64,000 nucleotides of DNA, from NCBI RefSeq assembly GCF_036026595.1, contig NZ_JARZFX010000012.1:1-64000 (forward strand), given 5' to 3'. The notes beneath the pieces were generated by a model, which saw nothing but the letters and a program-made list of their open reading frames with translations, was not told the origin of the DNA and did no database searches. The DNA is from Virgibacillus_P tibetensis (GTDB taxonomy: Bacteria > Bacillota > Bacilli > Bacillales > Amphibacillaceae). How positions within the stretch are numbered: the first letter of the stretch is position 1; every line of letters starts with the position of its first letter. Shown in pieces: positions 24,312-32,474 of this stretch. Position numbers and translations under genes: made by a program.

Positions 24312-24660
24312 TTAATGAATCGGCTGAATACGTGGTGCTGTGATTAGAAGGGTAGGGCCCACTAATACGTCAACATCTTCAAATGCTTTTACTAACAAAC
24401 GGCGTTCTTGCTGCTCCTGTAAATAGTGGTTGGCGTTAGTTATTACACCGACTTCAAGTATAACACGGACATCGGTTCCAAATCCTTCCAGATTGCTCTG
24501 TAGCATGTCATGATGATAGTAGGCAGATTCTGCTGCAAGAAGGGTATACCCTGCATTTATTGACGTGGATAATTCAAGAATTTCATTTTGGAAAACAATT
24601 GACCCCATTTCCTCCATCTTCTTGACTATCCTATGCAAACACTGGGGGCGTTAACGACAC
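24312..24660 (-). pseudogene. C-terminal fragment of an amidase-signature protein
   Basis: The minus-strand frame (stop at 24312) reads STSINAGYTLLAAESAYYHH, FGTDVRVILEVGVITNANHY, QEQQERRLLVKAFEDVDVLV and ends TAPRIQPIH. This is the C-terminal region of the amidase signature family (GatA-like). The catalytic Ser-Ser-Lys portion, which lies in the N-terminal half, is absent both in this frame and upstream. Members are usually near 480 residues, so roughly three quarters of the gene is gone. Confidence 0.75.
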
Positions 24661-24754
24661 TGGAGAGCGTCTTTAGCATGTTCGGTTAAGGATAAGACCA
24701 TCAACTAGATTCATGCTTTCTTTATGACGAATAATTATACAAACATTGCCAGGC

Positions 24755-24800
24755 ATTGTTCGCATACTGGAAGCATGAGAAGAACCGTCCCTATGATTGT
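24755..24800. repeat. Dispersed repeat TGTTCGCATACTGGAAGCATGAGAA, copy 1
   Basis: CATTGTTCGCATACTGGAAG then CATGAGAAGAACCGTCCCTATGA recurs at about 25655-25700 on the same strand with a variant end. The two copies flank the prolyl hydroxylase gene. The GCATGAGAACCGTC motif also recurs at 29862, 41010 and, in variant form, 36441 and 45370. Confidence 0.6.
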
Positions 24801-24805
24801 ATTGA

Positions 24806-25462
24806 TTATCTAACTCTTTGTCTTCTCATCCATTGTGTAGCTACCCATTTTTCTCCTGCGATTACGGGCGATCCACCGTGTAAGGTTCGTTCATTTAGGT
24901 CGTGGTTGGTATAGAAGTATTCAAAGTAAACCGCCATCCCCTTTTTCGGCGAAACGGAGAAATTCAGCTCGGGGAAAAAGGTTTCTCCGCCTTGTTCGAC
25001 CTCATTTAAGTACATGATCAGCGTGCTGATCCGATTATTTTTGGAAGCTTTGCTTGTAGCTGAGAAATAATCAAAATGAGCTTTATACTCTTGTCCAGGC
25101 GTATATTTTAGAATTTGGAGCCCTTCTGCGTGTTCGGCGGGGATGTTCATAATATTGGATACTCTTTTTTCAATGGTAGACAGAATGTCATGTTCATTTT
25201 CTTCAAAAAACATGCTGCTGCTTGTTCGAATTTCATTTACTTCCCGGGAATCTCCGATTTTTGAACGATGCATGTTATCTTTTGATAATCGAATGAGTTC
25301 GTCGCACTCTTCATCGCACAATACATTCCCTAAAACTACCACGAGCGGTTCTTCCAGACGGGCAACAATATGAATCTCTCGATCTTCTGTTTGAAACCGG
25401 TTTTCGACGTGATGAAAAACGGTTTGTTCTTTATCGGAAGTTTGTTCGTTTACCTTTGTCAA
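24806..25462 (-). CDS. 2-oxoglutarate/Fe(II)-dependent prolyl 4-hydroxylase
   Basis: The 218-residue protein has the double-stranded beta-helix of prolyl 4-hydroxylases, close in size to the B. anthracis enzyme. Iron ligands appear as His and Asp in YKAHFDYFSAT (about residues 130-140) and the distal His in LNERTLHGGSPV (about 195). A Lys in GEKWVATQWMR would bind 2-oxoglutarate. It also shows LVVVLGNVLCDEECDELIRL and the typical GGETFFPELNFSVSPKKGMA. It probably hydroxylates proline in peptides or proteins. The target is unknown. It stands alone, transcribed toward the amidase remnant. Confidence 0.9.
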   Translation of the reverse strand: MTKVNEQTSDKEQTVFHHVENRFQTEDREIHIVARLEEPLVVVLGNVLCDEECDELIRLSKDNMHRSKIGDSREVNEIRTSSSMFFEENEHDILSTIEKRVSNIMNIPAEHAEGLQILKYTPGQEYKAHFDYFSATSKASKNNRISTLIMYLNEVEQGGETFFPELNFSVSPKKGMAVYFEYFYTNHDLNERTLHGGSPVIAGEKWVATQWMRRQRVR

Positions 25463-25654
25463 CGTGCATCGACTCCTTCAATAATTTTAATTTCTGAACA
25501 AGGCTTTCTGGATGTAGTGTTCCAGTATTATTATACTACAATTTTCTTTATTTTTAGTGAATTATCTTTATTTTTAGTAAATTACGGTCTTTAACTATGG
25601 TGCGTTAGTTTAACAAGGTATAATTCACCATGGTGTAGAATTGTACGAACAGTG

Positions 25655-25700
25655 GCAGGCACTGTTCGCATACTGGAAGCATGAGAATCGCTTCCATGAT
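25655..25700. repeat. Dispersed repeat TGTTCGCATACTGGAAGCATGAGAA, copy 2
   Basis: GCACTGTTCGCATACTGGAA then GCATGAGAATCGCTTCCATGA parallels the copy at 24755-24800. Just upstream, a 20-base sequence TCTTTATTTTTAGTGAATTA is repeated in tandem at about 25546-25585. Both lie in the space between the prolyl hydroxylase gene and the S-box leader. Confidence 0.55.
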
Positions 25701-25707
25701 AGAAAAC

Positions 25708-25736
25708 TTGACAATTCGTGTAGAACTATGTAGAAT
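25708..25736 (+). promoter_or_regulatory. Promoter of the S-box operon
   Basis: TTGACA (25708-25713) and TAGAAT (25731-25736) are 17 bases apart, a near-consensus SigA promoter. The transcript would begin near 25743, about 20 bases before the riboswitch. Confidence 0.9.
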
Positions 25737-25761
25737 ATTGTCAAATTACATAATTAATTTT

Positions 25762-25866
25762 TTTCTTATCTAGAGAGGTTGAGGGACTGGCCCGAAGACG
25801 CCTCGGCAACAGACAAATGCTTGTACTGTGCCAATTCCAGCTAGCGATGCTAGGCAGATGAGAAGA
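25762..25866 (+). promoter_or_regulatory. SAM-I (S-box) riboswitch aptamer
   Basis: The conserved S-box elements appear in order: TTCTTATCTAGAGAGGTTGA, GGGACTGGCCC, CCTCGGCAAC, GTGCCAATTCC and AGATGAGAA, which closes the P1 stem with TTCTTATC. In this class SAM binding stabilises P1 and allows the terminator to form, shutting off transcription. Here GAAGAG at the 3' side of P1 can instead pair with CTCTTC in the terminator as the antiterminator. It controls the flavoenzyme and met transporter genes downstream. Confidence 0.93.
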
Positions 25867-25881
25867 GTGATAACTCAGTTT

Positions 25882-25913
25882 AAACTCTTCTTTAATAATG
25901 AAGAGTTTTTTTC
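25882..25913 (+). terminator. Riboswitch-controlled terminator
   Basis: AACTCTTC (25883-25890) pairs with GAAGAGTT (25900-25907), followed by a run of T. It lies directly after the S-box aptamer and competes with the antiterminator. Confidence 0.9.
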
Positions 25914-25964
25914 GTTCTTGCATTTGCATTTCAAGAGAAAAACATCAGAAAAGGAGACAGGAAC

Positions 25965-27119
25965 ATGACTGAGAAAATACAACAAAAACTAGATGCAGAT
26001 GTAGCGGTGATTGGATTAGGCTCGATGGGGAGTTTTGCATTTTGGCAGCTTGCTAGAATGGAAGAAAGCGTAATCGGGTTTGAACAATATAGACCAGGTC
26101 ATGAACATGGTGCAGGCCATGGGGAAACACGGATTTTCCGGACGGCCTACGGAGAAGGTGTAGATTATGTTCCATTGCTGCAGGAAGCACGTGGCCTATG
26201 GAGAGAGCTTGAAGCTGAAACAAACGTAGAAATCTATACTGAAAATGGTGGAACAATGTTTGGTCCTGAGGGGGATCTATTTATAGAAACGGTAGAGGAA
26301 AGTGTCCATACGTACAAGCTTCCGCATAAAGCGTGGAAGGGAGAAGAAGCAAGAAAGCATTTTCCAACGATTAATTTTCAGGATCATCATAAAGTGATCC
26401 ATGAACAATTAGCCGGGTTCATTCGACCAGAACTAGCAATTGAAACAGCTGTAAAACGAGGCGAAGAGCTTGGTGGGACTGTATATTCTGACAGCCGTGT
26501 GACAGCAATCAAGCCAGATCCTGACGGTGTATCCATTTGGTGTGGTGATACGCATTTTAGAGTGAAAAAGGTTGTTGTGGCAGCAGGCGGATGGACGACA
26601 GATCTTTTGCCAGATGTTCACTTGCCTGTAGAACTTGAACGCCAGGTTTTGGTTTGGTATGATGCGAAAAATCCTGAATTGTTTAAAGCGGAAAACTTTC
26701 CGATATTTTCCCGAGTTAAGGACGGTCTAGGCTTTTATGGTTTCCCAAGCCTTGATGGGAAGACTGTAAAAGTTGCCATCCATCACGGTGGTGAATCGGT
26801 TGATCATCCGGAGAATGTCGACAGAGAAATTCATGATACGGATTTGGAACCAGTGAATCGACTCGTAAAAAAATATTTGCCGAACCTTAAAGAGGAACCT
26901 ATTAAAGCGAAGACATGCTTTTATACGAATACACCGGATGAAAATTTTGTTGTCGGTCCTGCACCAAATTATGATAATGTAACACTTCTTGGACCAATGG
27001 CGGGACATGGTTTCAAGTTTGCACCAGTTATGGGGAAAATTGCAGCACAATTAGCAACAGGTCAACAGCCTGTATTACCAATCGATATCTTTGATCCAGG
27101 TCGATTCAACAAAAAATAA
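25965..27119 (+). CDS. solA: Sarcosine oxidase/N-methyltryptophan oxidase family flavoenzyme
   Basis: These enzymes oxidise N-methyl amino acids with oxygen, giving the free amine, formaldehyde and hydrogen peroxide. The 384-residue protein has the FAD dinucleotide fold AVIGLGSMGSFAFWQLARM near the N-terminus. EHGAGHGETRIFRTAYGEG matches the family, as does TCFYTNTPDENFVVGPAP near the C-terminus, whose Cys is the covalent FAD attachment site in monomeric sarcosine oxidase. GPMAGHGFKFAPVMG is the closing motif. AAAAGGAGACAGG precedes the ATG. It is the first gene after the S-box and is followed 34 bases later by metQ, so it is under SAM control, which is unusual for this family. Confidence 0.85.
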   Translation: MTEKIQQKLDADVAVIGLGSMGSFAFWQLARMEESVIGFEQYRPGHEHGAGHGETRIFRTAYGEGVDYVPLLQEARGLWRELEAETNVEIYTENGGTMFGPEGDLFIETVEESVHTYKLPHKAWKGEEARKHFPTINFQDHHKVIHEQLAGFIRPELAIETAVKRGEELGGTVYSDSRVTAIKPDPDGVSIWCGDTHFRVKKVVVAAGGWTTDLLPDVHLPVELERQVLVWYDAKNPELFKAENFPIFSRVKDGLGFYGFPSLDGKTVKVAIHHGGESVDHPENVDREIHDTDLEPVNRLVKKYLPNLKEEPIKAKTCFYTNTPDENFVVGPAPNYDNVTLLGPMAGHGFKFAPVMGKIAAQLATGQQPVLPIDIFDPGRFNKK

Positions 27120-27153
27120 AAAAACATAATTTATGAGAGAGAAGGAAAATAGA

Positions 27154-28002
27154 ATGAAAAAGAGTTTAATTGGAAAGACGTTTGTATTTTTAATTGGTGT
27201 ATCATTACTTTTACTGGCAGCTTGCGGCTCTACAGAAAATTCAGGGGATGAGGTAATTAAAGTAGGAGTTGGTTCAGCAGAAATACCAACATGGAATCTT
27301 GTAAAAGACTTAGCTGAAGAGGAAGGAATTACCCTTGAAATTGTAAAGTTTGATGATTACGTTCAGCCAAACCTTGCCTTGGATAGTGGAGAAATTGATT
27401 TAAATGCCTTTCAGACCGTTGTGTATTTTGATAACTTCATAACCGAAAGAGACCTTGATTTATCAGCGATAGGAACAACATCCATTTGGCCGATGGGAAT
27501 TTACTCCCAGGATAAAGGGGATATAAGTGACCTGGAAGAAGGCGATCAGATTATTATACCGAATGATCCGACAAATCTAGGTAGAGCGCTACTCCTTATA
27601 GAAAAAGCAGGACTCATTACATTGGAAGAGGACTTTGATGGACAAGGTGGAACAGAGAATATTGCAGAAAACCCTAAAAATCTTGAAATCACCCCCGTTG
27701 ATTCCGGACAAACTGCTCGTGGTTTAGAGGATGCCGCTGCTTCTGTCATTAACTCAGATATGGCGATTAAAGCCGGTTTAAATCCAACAAATGATCCGGT
27801 ATTCAGGGAGGATTCGGGTAATAAATCCTATATTAATATCATTGCTGCACCTACAGATGAAAAAGACAATGTAAGCTATAGTAAAATTGTAGAAATCTAT
27901 CATAGCGACGAAGTATCTAGTTTTATAGAGGAAGAGTTCGGTGGAGCAGCGGTACCTGTTAAAGAACCGATTTCTTACTTGGACGATTACAAACAAAATT
28001 AA
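27154..28002 (+). CDS. metQ: Methionine ABC transporter substrate-binding lipoprotein MetQ
   Basis: MetQ captures methionine outside the membrane for the MetNI importer. From ATG 27154 (GAAGGAAA site; the upstream ATG at 27133 overlaps it) the protein has a lipoprotein signal peptide with lipobox LLAAC and 282 residues in total, typical for NlpA-family proteins. VGVGSAEIPTWNLVKDLAEE, DLNAFQTVVYFDNF and GRALLLIEKAGLI are the family core. The operon order solA-metQ-metN-metI and the S-box leader support methionine or a close derivative as substrate. A hairpin at 28018-28055 separates it from metN and may reduce downstream expression. Confidence 0.9.
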   Translation: MKKSLIGKTFVFLIGVSLLLLAACGSTENSGDEVIKVGVGSAEIPTWNLVKDLAEEEGITLEIVKFDDYVQPNLALDSGEIDLNAFQTVVYFDNFITERDLDLSAIGTTSIWPMGIYSQDKGDISDLEEGDQIIIPNDPTNLGRALLLIEKAGLITLEEDFDGQGGTENIAENPKNLEITPVDSGQTARGLEDAAASVINSDMAIKAGLNPTNDPVFREDSGNKSYINIIAAPTDEKDNVSYSKIVEIYHSDEVSSFIEEEFGGAAVPVKEPISYLDDYKQN

Positions 28003-28017
28003 ATAGCTTTATTGGAT

Positions 28018-28055
28018 ACTAGCCTGTTTGTTTTACTAGCAGGCTAGTATTTTTA
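28018..28055 (+). terminator. Hairpin after metQ, possible partial terminator
   Basis: ACTAGCCTG (28018-28026) pairs with CAGGCTAGT (28040-28048), followed by ATTTTT. Since metN and metI follow on the same strand, it may act as an attenuator that keeps the binding protein in excess. Confidence 0.8.
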
Positions 28056-28107
28056 AAGATGCTAAATTATATTAAAAATTACGAACTTTATAGGGGAGAG
28101 TAAACAT

Positions 28108-29148
28108 ATGATACTGCTGAAAGATGTTTATAAAGAGTATGGAAAGAAGAAAGAGAAGAAAGTTCATGCATTAAAAGGCATCAATCTCTCCATTGATAAA
28201 GGTGAAATTTTTGGGGTGGTAGGTTTTAGTGGTGCTGGTAAAAGTACCTTAATCCGTTGTGTGAATCTACTAGAACGTCCAACTTCCGGAAAGGTTTTCA
28301 TTAATGGTATTGATTTATTGGATCTAGCACCGAAAGACTTACGAAAAAGCAGGAAAAAGATTGGAATGATTTTTCAGCAATATAACTTACTTTCATCCAA
28401 AACAATTTTTCACAATGTTGCGATGCCACTTATATTGGAAGGTAAACCAAAAGAAGAAATAAAAGAGAAGGTTGAGGAATTATTAGATTTTGTTGGTTTG
28501 GGTGATAAAACAAATCAATACCCAGAACAACTTTCTGGGGGACAGAAGCAGCGTGTTGGTATCGCCCGTGCACTAGCAACAGATCCGGACATCCTTTTAT
28601 GTGATGAAGCAACATCGGCCCTTGATCCAAATACGACCGAAGCTGTTTTAGAGGTATTAAAAAGAGTACGGGATGAATTCAAGGTGACCATTTTAATGAT
28701 TACACATGAAATGAATGTCATTAAAGATATTTGTGATCGAGTGGCAGTCATGGAGAATGGAGAAATTGTTGAACAAGGGTCGGTTGTCGATGTGTTTACA
28801 GAGCCGCAAACAAGCATTGCAGAAAGTTTTGTGCGGACTGTGCTTAATACAAATACACCACAATCTGTAAAATCCTTTATTAATGATGAAAATCAAATAG
28901 GTGTGGGAGGATTTTATAGAGTCCTTTTCAAAGGAGTATCAACAGGAGCCCCTTTGCTATCGAATACGGCCAAGCATTTTTCAATCGATATCAATGTTGT
29001 CCATGGGATGATAACAGAACTCCAGGAGAAGCCATTTGGAAACTTGATTGTTTTCTTAAAAGGGGATAAGGAAGAAATCAATCGTGCTGTTCACTATATG
29101 AAGTCACAAGGAGTAATCATAAAGGAGGTAACACAAGATGCAATTTGA
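28108..29148 (+). CDS. metN: Methionine ABC transporter ATP-binding protein MetN
   Basis: The 346-residue ATPase powers methionine import. It has Walker A GFSGAGKST (about residues 39-47), the Q-loop GMIFQQYNLLSSKTIFHNVA, signature LSGGQKQRVGIARALA and Walker B ILLCDEATSALDP, followed by the switch His in ITHEMNV. The C-terminal about 80 residues form the NIL domain (GVGGFYRVLFKGVSTGAPLL), which binds methionine for feedback inhibition. GGGGAGAG precedes the ATG. It overlaps metI by 11 bases. Confidence 0.93.
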   Translation: MILLKDVYKEYGKKKEKKVHALKGINLSIDKGEIFGVVGFSGAGKSTLIRCVNLLERPTSGKVFINGIDLLDLAPKDLRKSRKKIGMIFQQYNLLSSKTIFHNVAMPLILEGKPKEEIKEKVEELLDFVGLGDKTNQYPEQLSGGQKQRVGIARALATDPDILLCDEATSALDPNTTEAVLEVLKRVRDEFKVTILMITHEMNVIKDICDRVAVMENGEIVEQGSVVDVFTEPQTSIAESFVRTVLNTNTPQSVKSFINDENQIGVGGFYRVLFKGVSTGAPLLSNTAKHFSIDINVVHGMITELQEKPFGNLIVFLKGDKEEINRAVHYMKSQGVIIKEVTQDAI

Positions 29149-29797
29149 ACCTTGGTTCTGGCCTGAATTTTTTTCCGCACTGAATGAAACATTATACATG
29201 GTATTTGCCGGACTTATCATTTCCGTACTTATTGGTTTGCCTGTCGGTATCATCCTTGTTATTACAAGAGAAAATGGCATTTTACAGAACAAGATTGTTT
29301 TTAATATACTTAGTGTAGTAATTAATATCTTCCGTTCGGTTCCATTTATTATTTTGATGGTTGCCATTACACCTTTTACACGTTTTATTGTTGGAACATC
29401 TATTGGAACAACTGCGGCCATTGTGCCACTTGTCCTTTATACCGCCTTCTATATTGCTCGTTTAGTGGAAAACTCATTGCTTGAAGTTGACGCTGGAACG
29501 ATTGAATTAGCGGAGGCTATGGGAGCAACGCCATGGCAAATTATTTGGAGATTCCTGCTTCCAGAAGCACTGAGTTCCCTCGTTTTAGCCTTAACGATCG
29601 CAACCATCGGTCTGATCGGTGCGTCAGCCATGGCAGGTGCAGTAGGCGGTGGGGGCATCGGAGACTTGGCCATTACCTATGGCTATAATCAGTTTAAAAC
29701 AAACATTATGATTATAACCGTAATTACCCTAATTGTAATGGTCCAAGTCGTCCAATCGATTGGGAATGTAGTCTCAAAAAAAATCAGAAGGAAATAA
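29138..29797 (+). CDS. metI: Methionine ABC transporter permease MetI
   Basis: The 219-residue permease has five predicted membrane segments, and the coupling helix with the EAA motif reads ELAEAMGATPWQIIWRFLLP. The N-terminal FFSALNETLYMVFAGLIISV and GGGGIGDLAITYGYNQFKT are typical of MetI. It starts within the last codons of metN (11-base overlap), preceded by AAAGGAGG, so translation is coupled. It ends the S-box operon. Confidence 0.93.
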   Translation: MQFEPWFWPEFFSALNETLYMVFAGLIISVLIGLPVGIILVITRENGILQNKIVFNILSVVINIFRSVPFIILMVAITPFTRFIVGTSIGTTAAIVPLVLYTAFYIARLVENSLLEVDAGTIELAEAMGATPWQIIWRFLLPEALSSLVLALTIATIGLIGASAMAGAVGGGGIGDLAITYGYNQFKTNIMIITVITLIVMVQVVQSIGNVVSKKIRRK

Positions 29798-29882
29798 TGG
29801 ATTTAGTAGAGAGTACTTGTCCTAAAAGGTCGACTCCCGAAATTGTTGAATGGTAGTGGAGTATGAGAACCGTCCCCGTGAG

Positions 29883-30270
29883 GAACAAAAGCGCAAGCGC
29901 CCGTTTAGGGACGTACGGACTGCGCCCGCGCATCGCGGGTGGGTCGACGTTGCCGCGCAAAGCGGCGTAGTTAGTCGATCTTCCACTGCCGCAGGAGATT
30001 CACTCCAGAGTATAAGATTCACTTAGACTTTCGCCATTTCTGGCGATAAGTCAAGTTCATCTAAAAGGAAACATGCCCCTTCATAGGGGTATGCCGGCGC
30101 CTGAGCACAAGCCCGGTTTTAGTCGGCCTTCCTTATCCGGAGGAAGCCAATGTTGAGTTAGATTACGGAGGTGAAGGAAGTCTGGCTAGTCTCTGGGCGC
30201 TGGGGTGGACGTGGCTGTTTAAGTGTAAGAATTAATTACAGCCAAAAATCTATACTATCTTACCTCTCAA
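29883..30270 (+). repeat. Large GC-rich dispersed repeat (GCGC-type), copy B
   Basis: It has the same arms as the 14560 element: AAAGCGCAAGCGCCCGTTTA then GGGACGTACGGACTG at the left and GTCTCTGGGCGCTGGGGTGG then ACGTGGCTGTTTAAGTGTAA at the right. The segment GAGTTAGATTACGGAGGTGA with AGGAAGTCT is also shared. The middle is about 180 bases longer and contains further hairpins (GCCCGCGCATCGCGGGTGGG; CCCCTTCATAGGGG). No ORF. It is the most GC-rich stretch of the region and looks like a structured element. Confidence 0.75.
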
Positions 30271-30308
30271 AAAATCACCTAAGTCATGCACATGACTTAG
30301 GTGATTTT
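30271..30308. terminator. Perfect 18-bp stem-loop, probably bidirectional terminator
   Basis: AAAATCACCTAAGTCATG (30271-30288) is perfectly complementary to CATGACTTAGGTGATTTT (30291-30308) with a two-base spacer. A and T runs flank both sides. It can end the minus-strand kinase transcript and any read-through from metI. Confidence 0.85.
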
Positions 30309-30315
30309 TAGTAAC

Positions 30316-30388
30316 GGGTTCCGTTACCTATCGCAAAACTCGAAACTACACTATAAAATGTACCTAAAATTGCATAACTAATTGCATC
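30316..30388 (+). repeat. Dispersed repeat with GGGTTCCGTTACCTATCG core, copy 2
   Basis: GGGTTCCGTTACCTATCG then CAAAACTCGAAACTACACTA and TTGCATAACTAATTGCA match copy 1 at 8758. The outer bases TAACGGGTTCCGTTA form a palindrome. The rest of 30389-30508 is AT-rich without a gene and contains one AAAGCACC repeat (about 30474-30500). Confidence 0.7.
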
Positions 30389-30508
30389 GAATTTGTAGGG
30401 GGATTTGTAATCAAAAGTAGAAAATCCTCAGTTACTTAACTGATGTTTCTCTTATATTTATTTTCAATTGCTTATTCAAGTAAAGCACCCGTTAACTTAA
30501 TAACTAAA

Positions 30509-31007
30509 TTAGGTATTTGAAGATATCTTCATTATTTTCAAGTGGATAATTTTGCTCTTAAATTCATTATCTTTAATAAAATTTGGGATGTGTTCCTGAT
30601 TATATCTTCTGTTCCATTCTATTAAATCTCTAACACTTTGTAATGTTTCTTTCTTAACAGAAGTTACTTCTCCTATTTTTCTTTTTGCGTACCTATTCCA
30701 AATCCTTTCTTCTTGCAGTGACAATGGAATATTTAAAATAAATATCTTACCAGCCATTTTAAAACTTGGTTTAACCCATTTAAAATATACGCCTTCAATT
30801 ACCCAAGAGGGCTGTTCCACTAACTTTTTCAGTTTGTCATCTCTTTCTAATTCTGGAGTTTTAATCCCATACTCATCAGCCTGGTTATCCCAAAATATAT
30901 CATCCAAATCGAAATGGGGAATATTAAACTTGTTGCTTATTTGCTTGGCTATATATGACTTCCCACTTCCTGAACCGCCAATGATATGTATTCTAATAAC
31001 AAATCAT
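30509..31007 (-). CDS. P-loop nucleotide kinase, FlaR/adenylate kinase-like, with apparent frameshift at the start
   Basis: The body of the protein reads IRIHIIGGSGSGKSYIAKQI with a Walker A GGSGSGKS, then FNIPHFDLDDIFWDNQA, QPSWVIEGVYFKW and a basic lid segment RIWNRYAKRKIGEV. This fits the FlaR-like P-loop kinases often annotated as topology modulation proteins. The reading frame has no ATG, GTG or TTG before the Walker A. The only ATG with a suitable site (minus strand, 31007-31005) reads ATGATTTGTTATTAG. Removing one T would give M-I-V-I-R-I-H and join the frame. I infer a one-base insertion in the second to third codon. The next in-frame ATG or TTG gives a protein lacking the P-loop. Confidence 0.6.
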
Positions 31008-31033
31008 TCTTTCTATTTCAAGCAAAGCACCCT

Positions 31034-31891
31034 TTAGCTTAATATATTAGAGCTAAAAAATTCTTTAGCAATATCATTCATTTCAACTGGTTTTTCGACA
31101 ACAGTCCAATGACCGCAGTTTTTTATTTCAATTAGTTTTGCATGAGGAATATAATCCACTAATAATTCTTTAATCAGACTTGGAGTTAATATGTCGTCAC
31201 TACCTTGTGCAACTAAAATGGGAATATGATGAAGGGTATCTAATTTATTGGTTATGTCATAGTTTTTTATAATGTCTTCTCCAATTTGCTGGTTAACCCT
31301 AGGCTTAATGGATGTATTTGCCTTCTTTTTCAAAGAGTCTTCAGAAAAAACATAGTATTTATCGAGAATTGATAATATATCATTGATGGACGATTGTCCG
31401 CTTTCAAGACCATCTTCTAATTTAGATAGTTTTAATTGATCGTTTTCCGATAACCTTTTTTCAAGTTCTATACCGAAAGTTTTGAAGCCTTCAGCTGTAA
31501 CTCCTATTGCAGCTGTTAAAAGAATTTTATTTACTCTTTCTGGATAAGTAGTTGCATACAGCAAAGCTAGCATTGAACCCCATGACTCTCCAAAAAGGTT
31601 AATTTTTTCTAGTTTTAATTCTTTCCGTAATAATTCTAATGTGTTTACTTCATTCATCATTGAATACTGATTATCAATTGACGGTTCTGATTTACCGCAA
31701 CCATTTTGATCATAAAACACTAATTTAAATTGTTGTGATAAGGGTAAAACATGTGGTAGGAAAAAACTTTGTTCACTTCCAGGTCCACCATGTAGGAATA
31801 CAATAGCTTCACCATCACCTACTAAATTAACATGTATTCCATGAAAATCAGCATTGATTAAATTGACTGTGTTGTTATTTACATCATTCAA
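31034..31891 (-). CDS. Alpha/beta hydrolase, proline iminopeptidase-like
   Basis: The 285-residue protein resembles S33-family prolyl aminopeptidases, which remove N-terminal proline, though relatives also include esterases and lactonases. It has FLHGGPGSEQSFFLP with the HGGPG oxyanion motif (about residues 34-38), VFYDQNGCGKSEPS, the nucleophile elbow LFGESWGSMLALLYA with Ser near 107, AQGSDDILTP with the Asp and NCGHWTVVEKP with the His. The TTG at 31891 follows GGGGAGC by nine bases and is the likely start. It is transcribed with neighbours on the minus strand, between a GNAT and the kinase. Confidence 0.8.
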   Translation of the reverse strand: MNDVNNNTVNLINADFHGIHVNLVGDGEAIVFLHGGPGSEQSFFLPHVLPLSQQFKLVFYDQNGCGKSEPSIDNQYSMMNEVNTLELLRKELKLEKINLFGESWGSMLALLYATTYPERVNKILLTAAIGVTAEGFKTFGIELEKRLSENDQLKLSKLEDGLESGQSSINDILSILDKYYVFSEDSLKKKANTSIKPRVNQQIGEDIIKNYDITNKLDTLHHIPILVAQGSDDILTPSLIKELLVDYIPHAKLIEIKNCGHWTVVEKPVEMNDIAKEFFSSNILS

Positions 31892-31931
31892 TTTTTCTTT
31901 GCTCCCCTAATTTATTTTGTAGCAATGCATA

Positions 31932-32474
31932 TCACTTTTTATGCTTGCTTAAATACTCTCCTTTAAGAACACCCATAATGATTATGTCATGCCATTTTCC
32001 ATTTCTATATAAACTCTCTCGTATTACTCCTTCTTCCATAAAGCCAAGTTTATTATAGATATGTATAGCTCTTTCATTAAGTGAGAAAACCCTTAGTGAA
32101 ACACGATGTAGATTTAATTCTAAAAAAGCATATTCAAGTAACATTTTTAGAGCTTCTGTACCATATCCCTTACCCCAATATTCCTTTTCACCGATATCGA
32201 TAATACACTCAGCATTTCTGTTTTTTGTATCGATATTTATTAGTGACGTTACACCAATTGCAATATTACCAACCCTCTCCTTAATAATATAGCTCTTGGA
32301 GGAAGTTGAATTAAGAATAACATTTTCTACAAAACTTCTTGTTTCATCAAGAGAATATAAATCTAATGATGGGCTTGTTGTTTTCATTACATCTAAATCA
32401 TTTCTCCAAGAGTGATACTTTTCAATATCATTTTCTTCCATTTTTCGAAACTGAAGTCTCTCTGAACTTAACAA
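31932..32474 (-). CDS. GNAT family N-acetyltransferase, RimJ/RimL type
   Basis: The 180-residue protein starts MLSSERLQFRKMEENDIEKY and has EKEYWGKGYGTEALKMLLEY, the CoA loop being GKGYGTEA, followed by LNLHRVSLRVFSLNERAIHI and YNKLGFMEEGVIRES, the classical subgroup motifs. It may acetylate ribosomal protein termini, antibiotics or small amines. The TTG start at 32474 follows AAGGAGATG. It is the upstream gene of a minus-strand series with the hydrolase. Confidence 0.85.
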   Translation of the reverse strand: MLSSERLQFRKMEENDIEKYHSWRNDLDVMKTTSPSLDLYSLDETRSFVENVILNSTSSKSYIIKERVGNIAIGVTSLINIDTKNRNAECIIDIGEKEYWGKGYGTEALKMLLEYAFLELNLHRVSLRVFSLNERAIHIYNKLGFMEEGVIRESLYRNGKWHDIIIMGVLKGEYLSKHKK

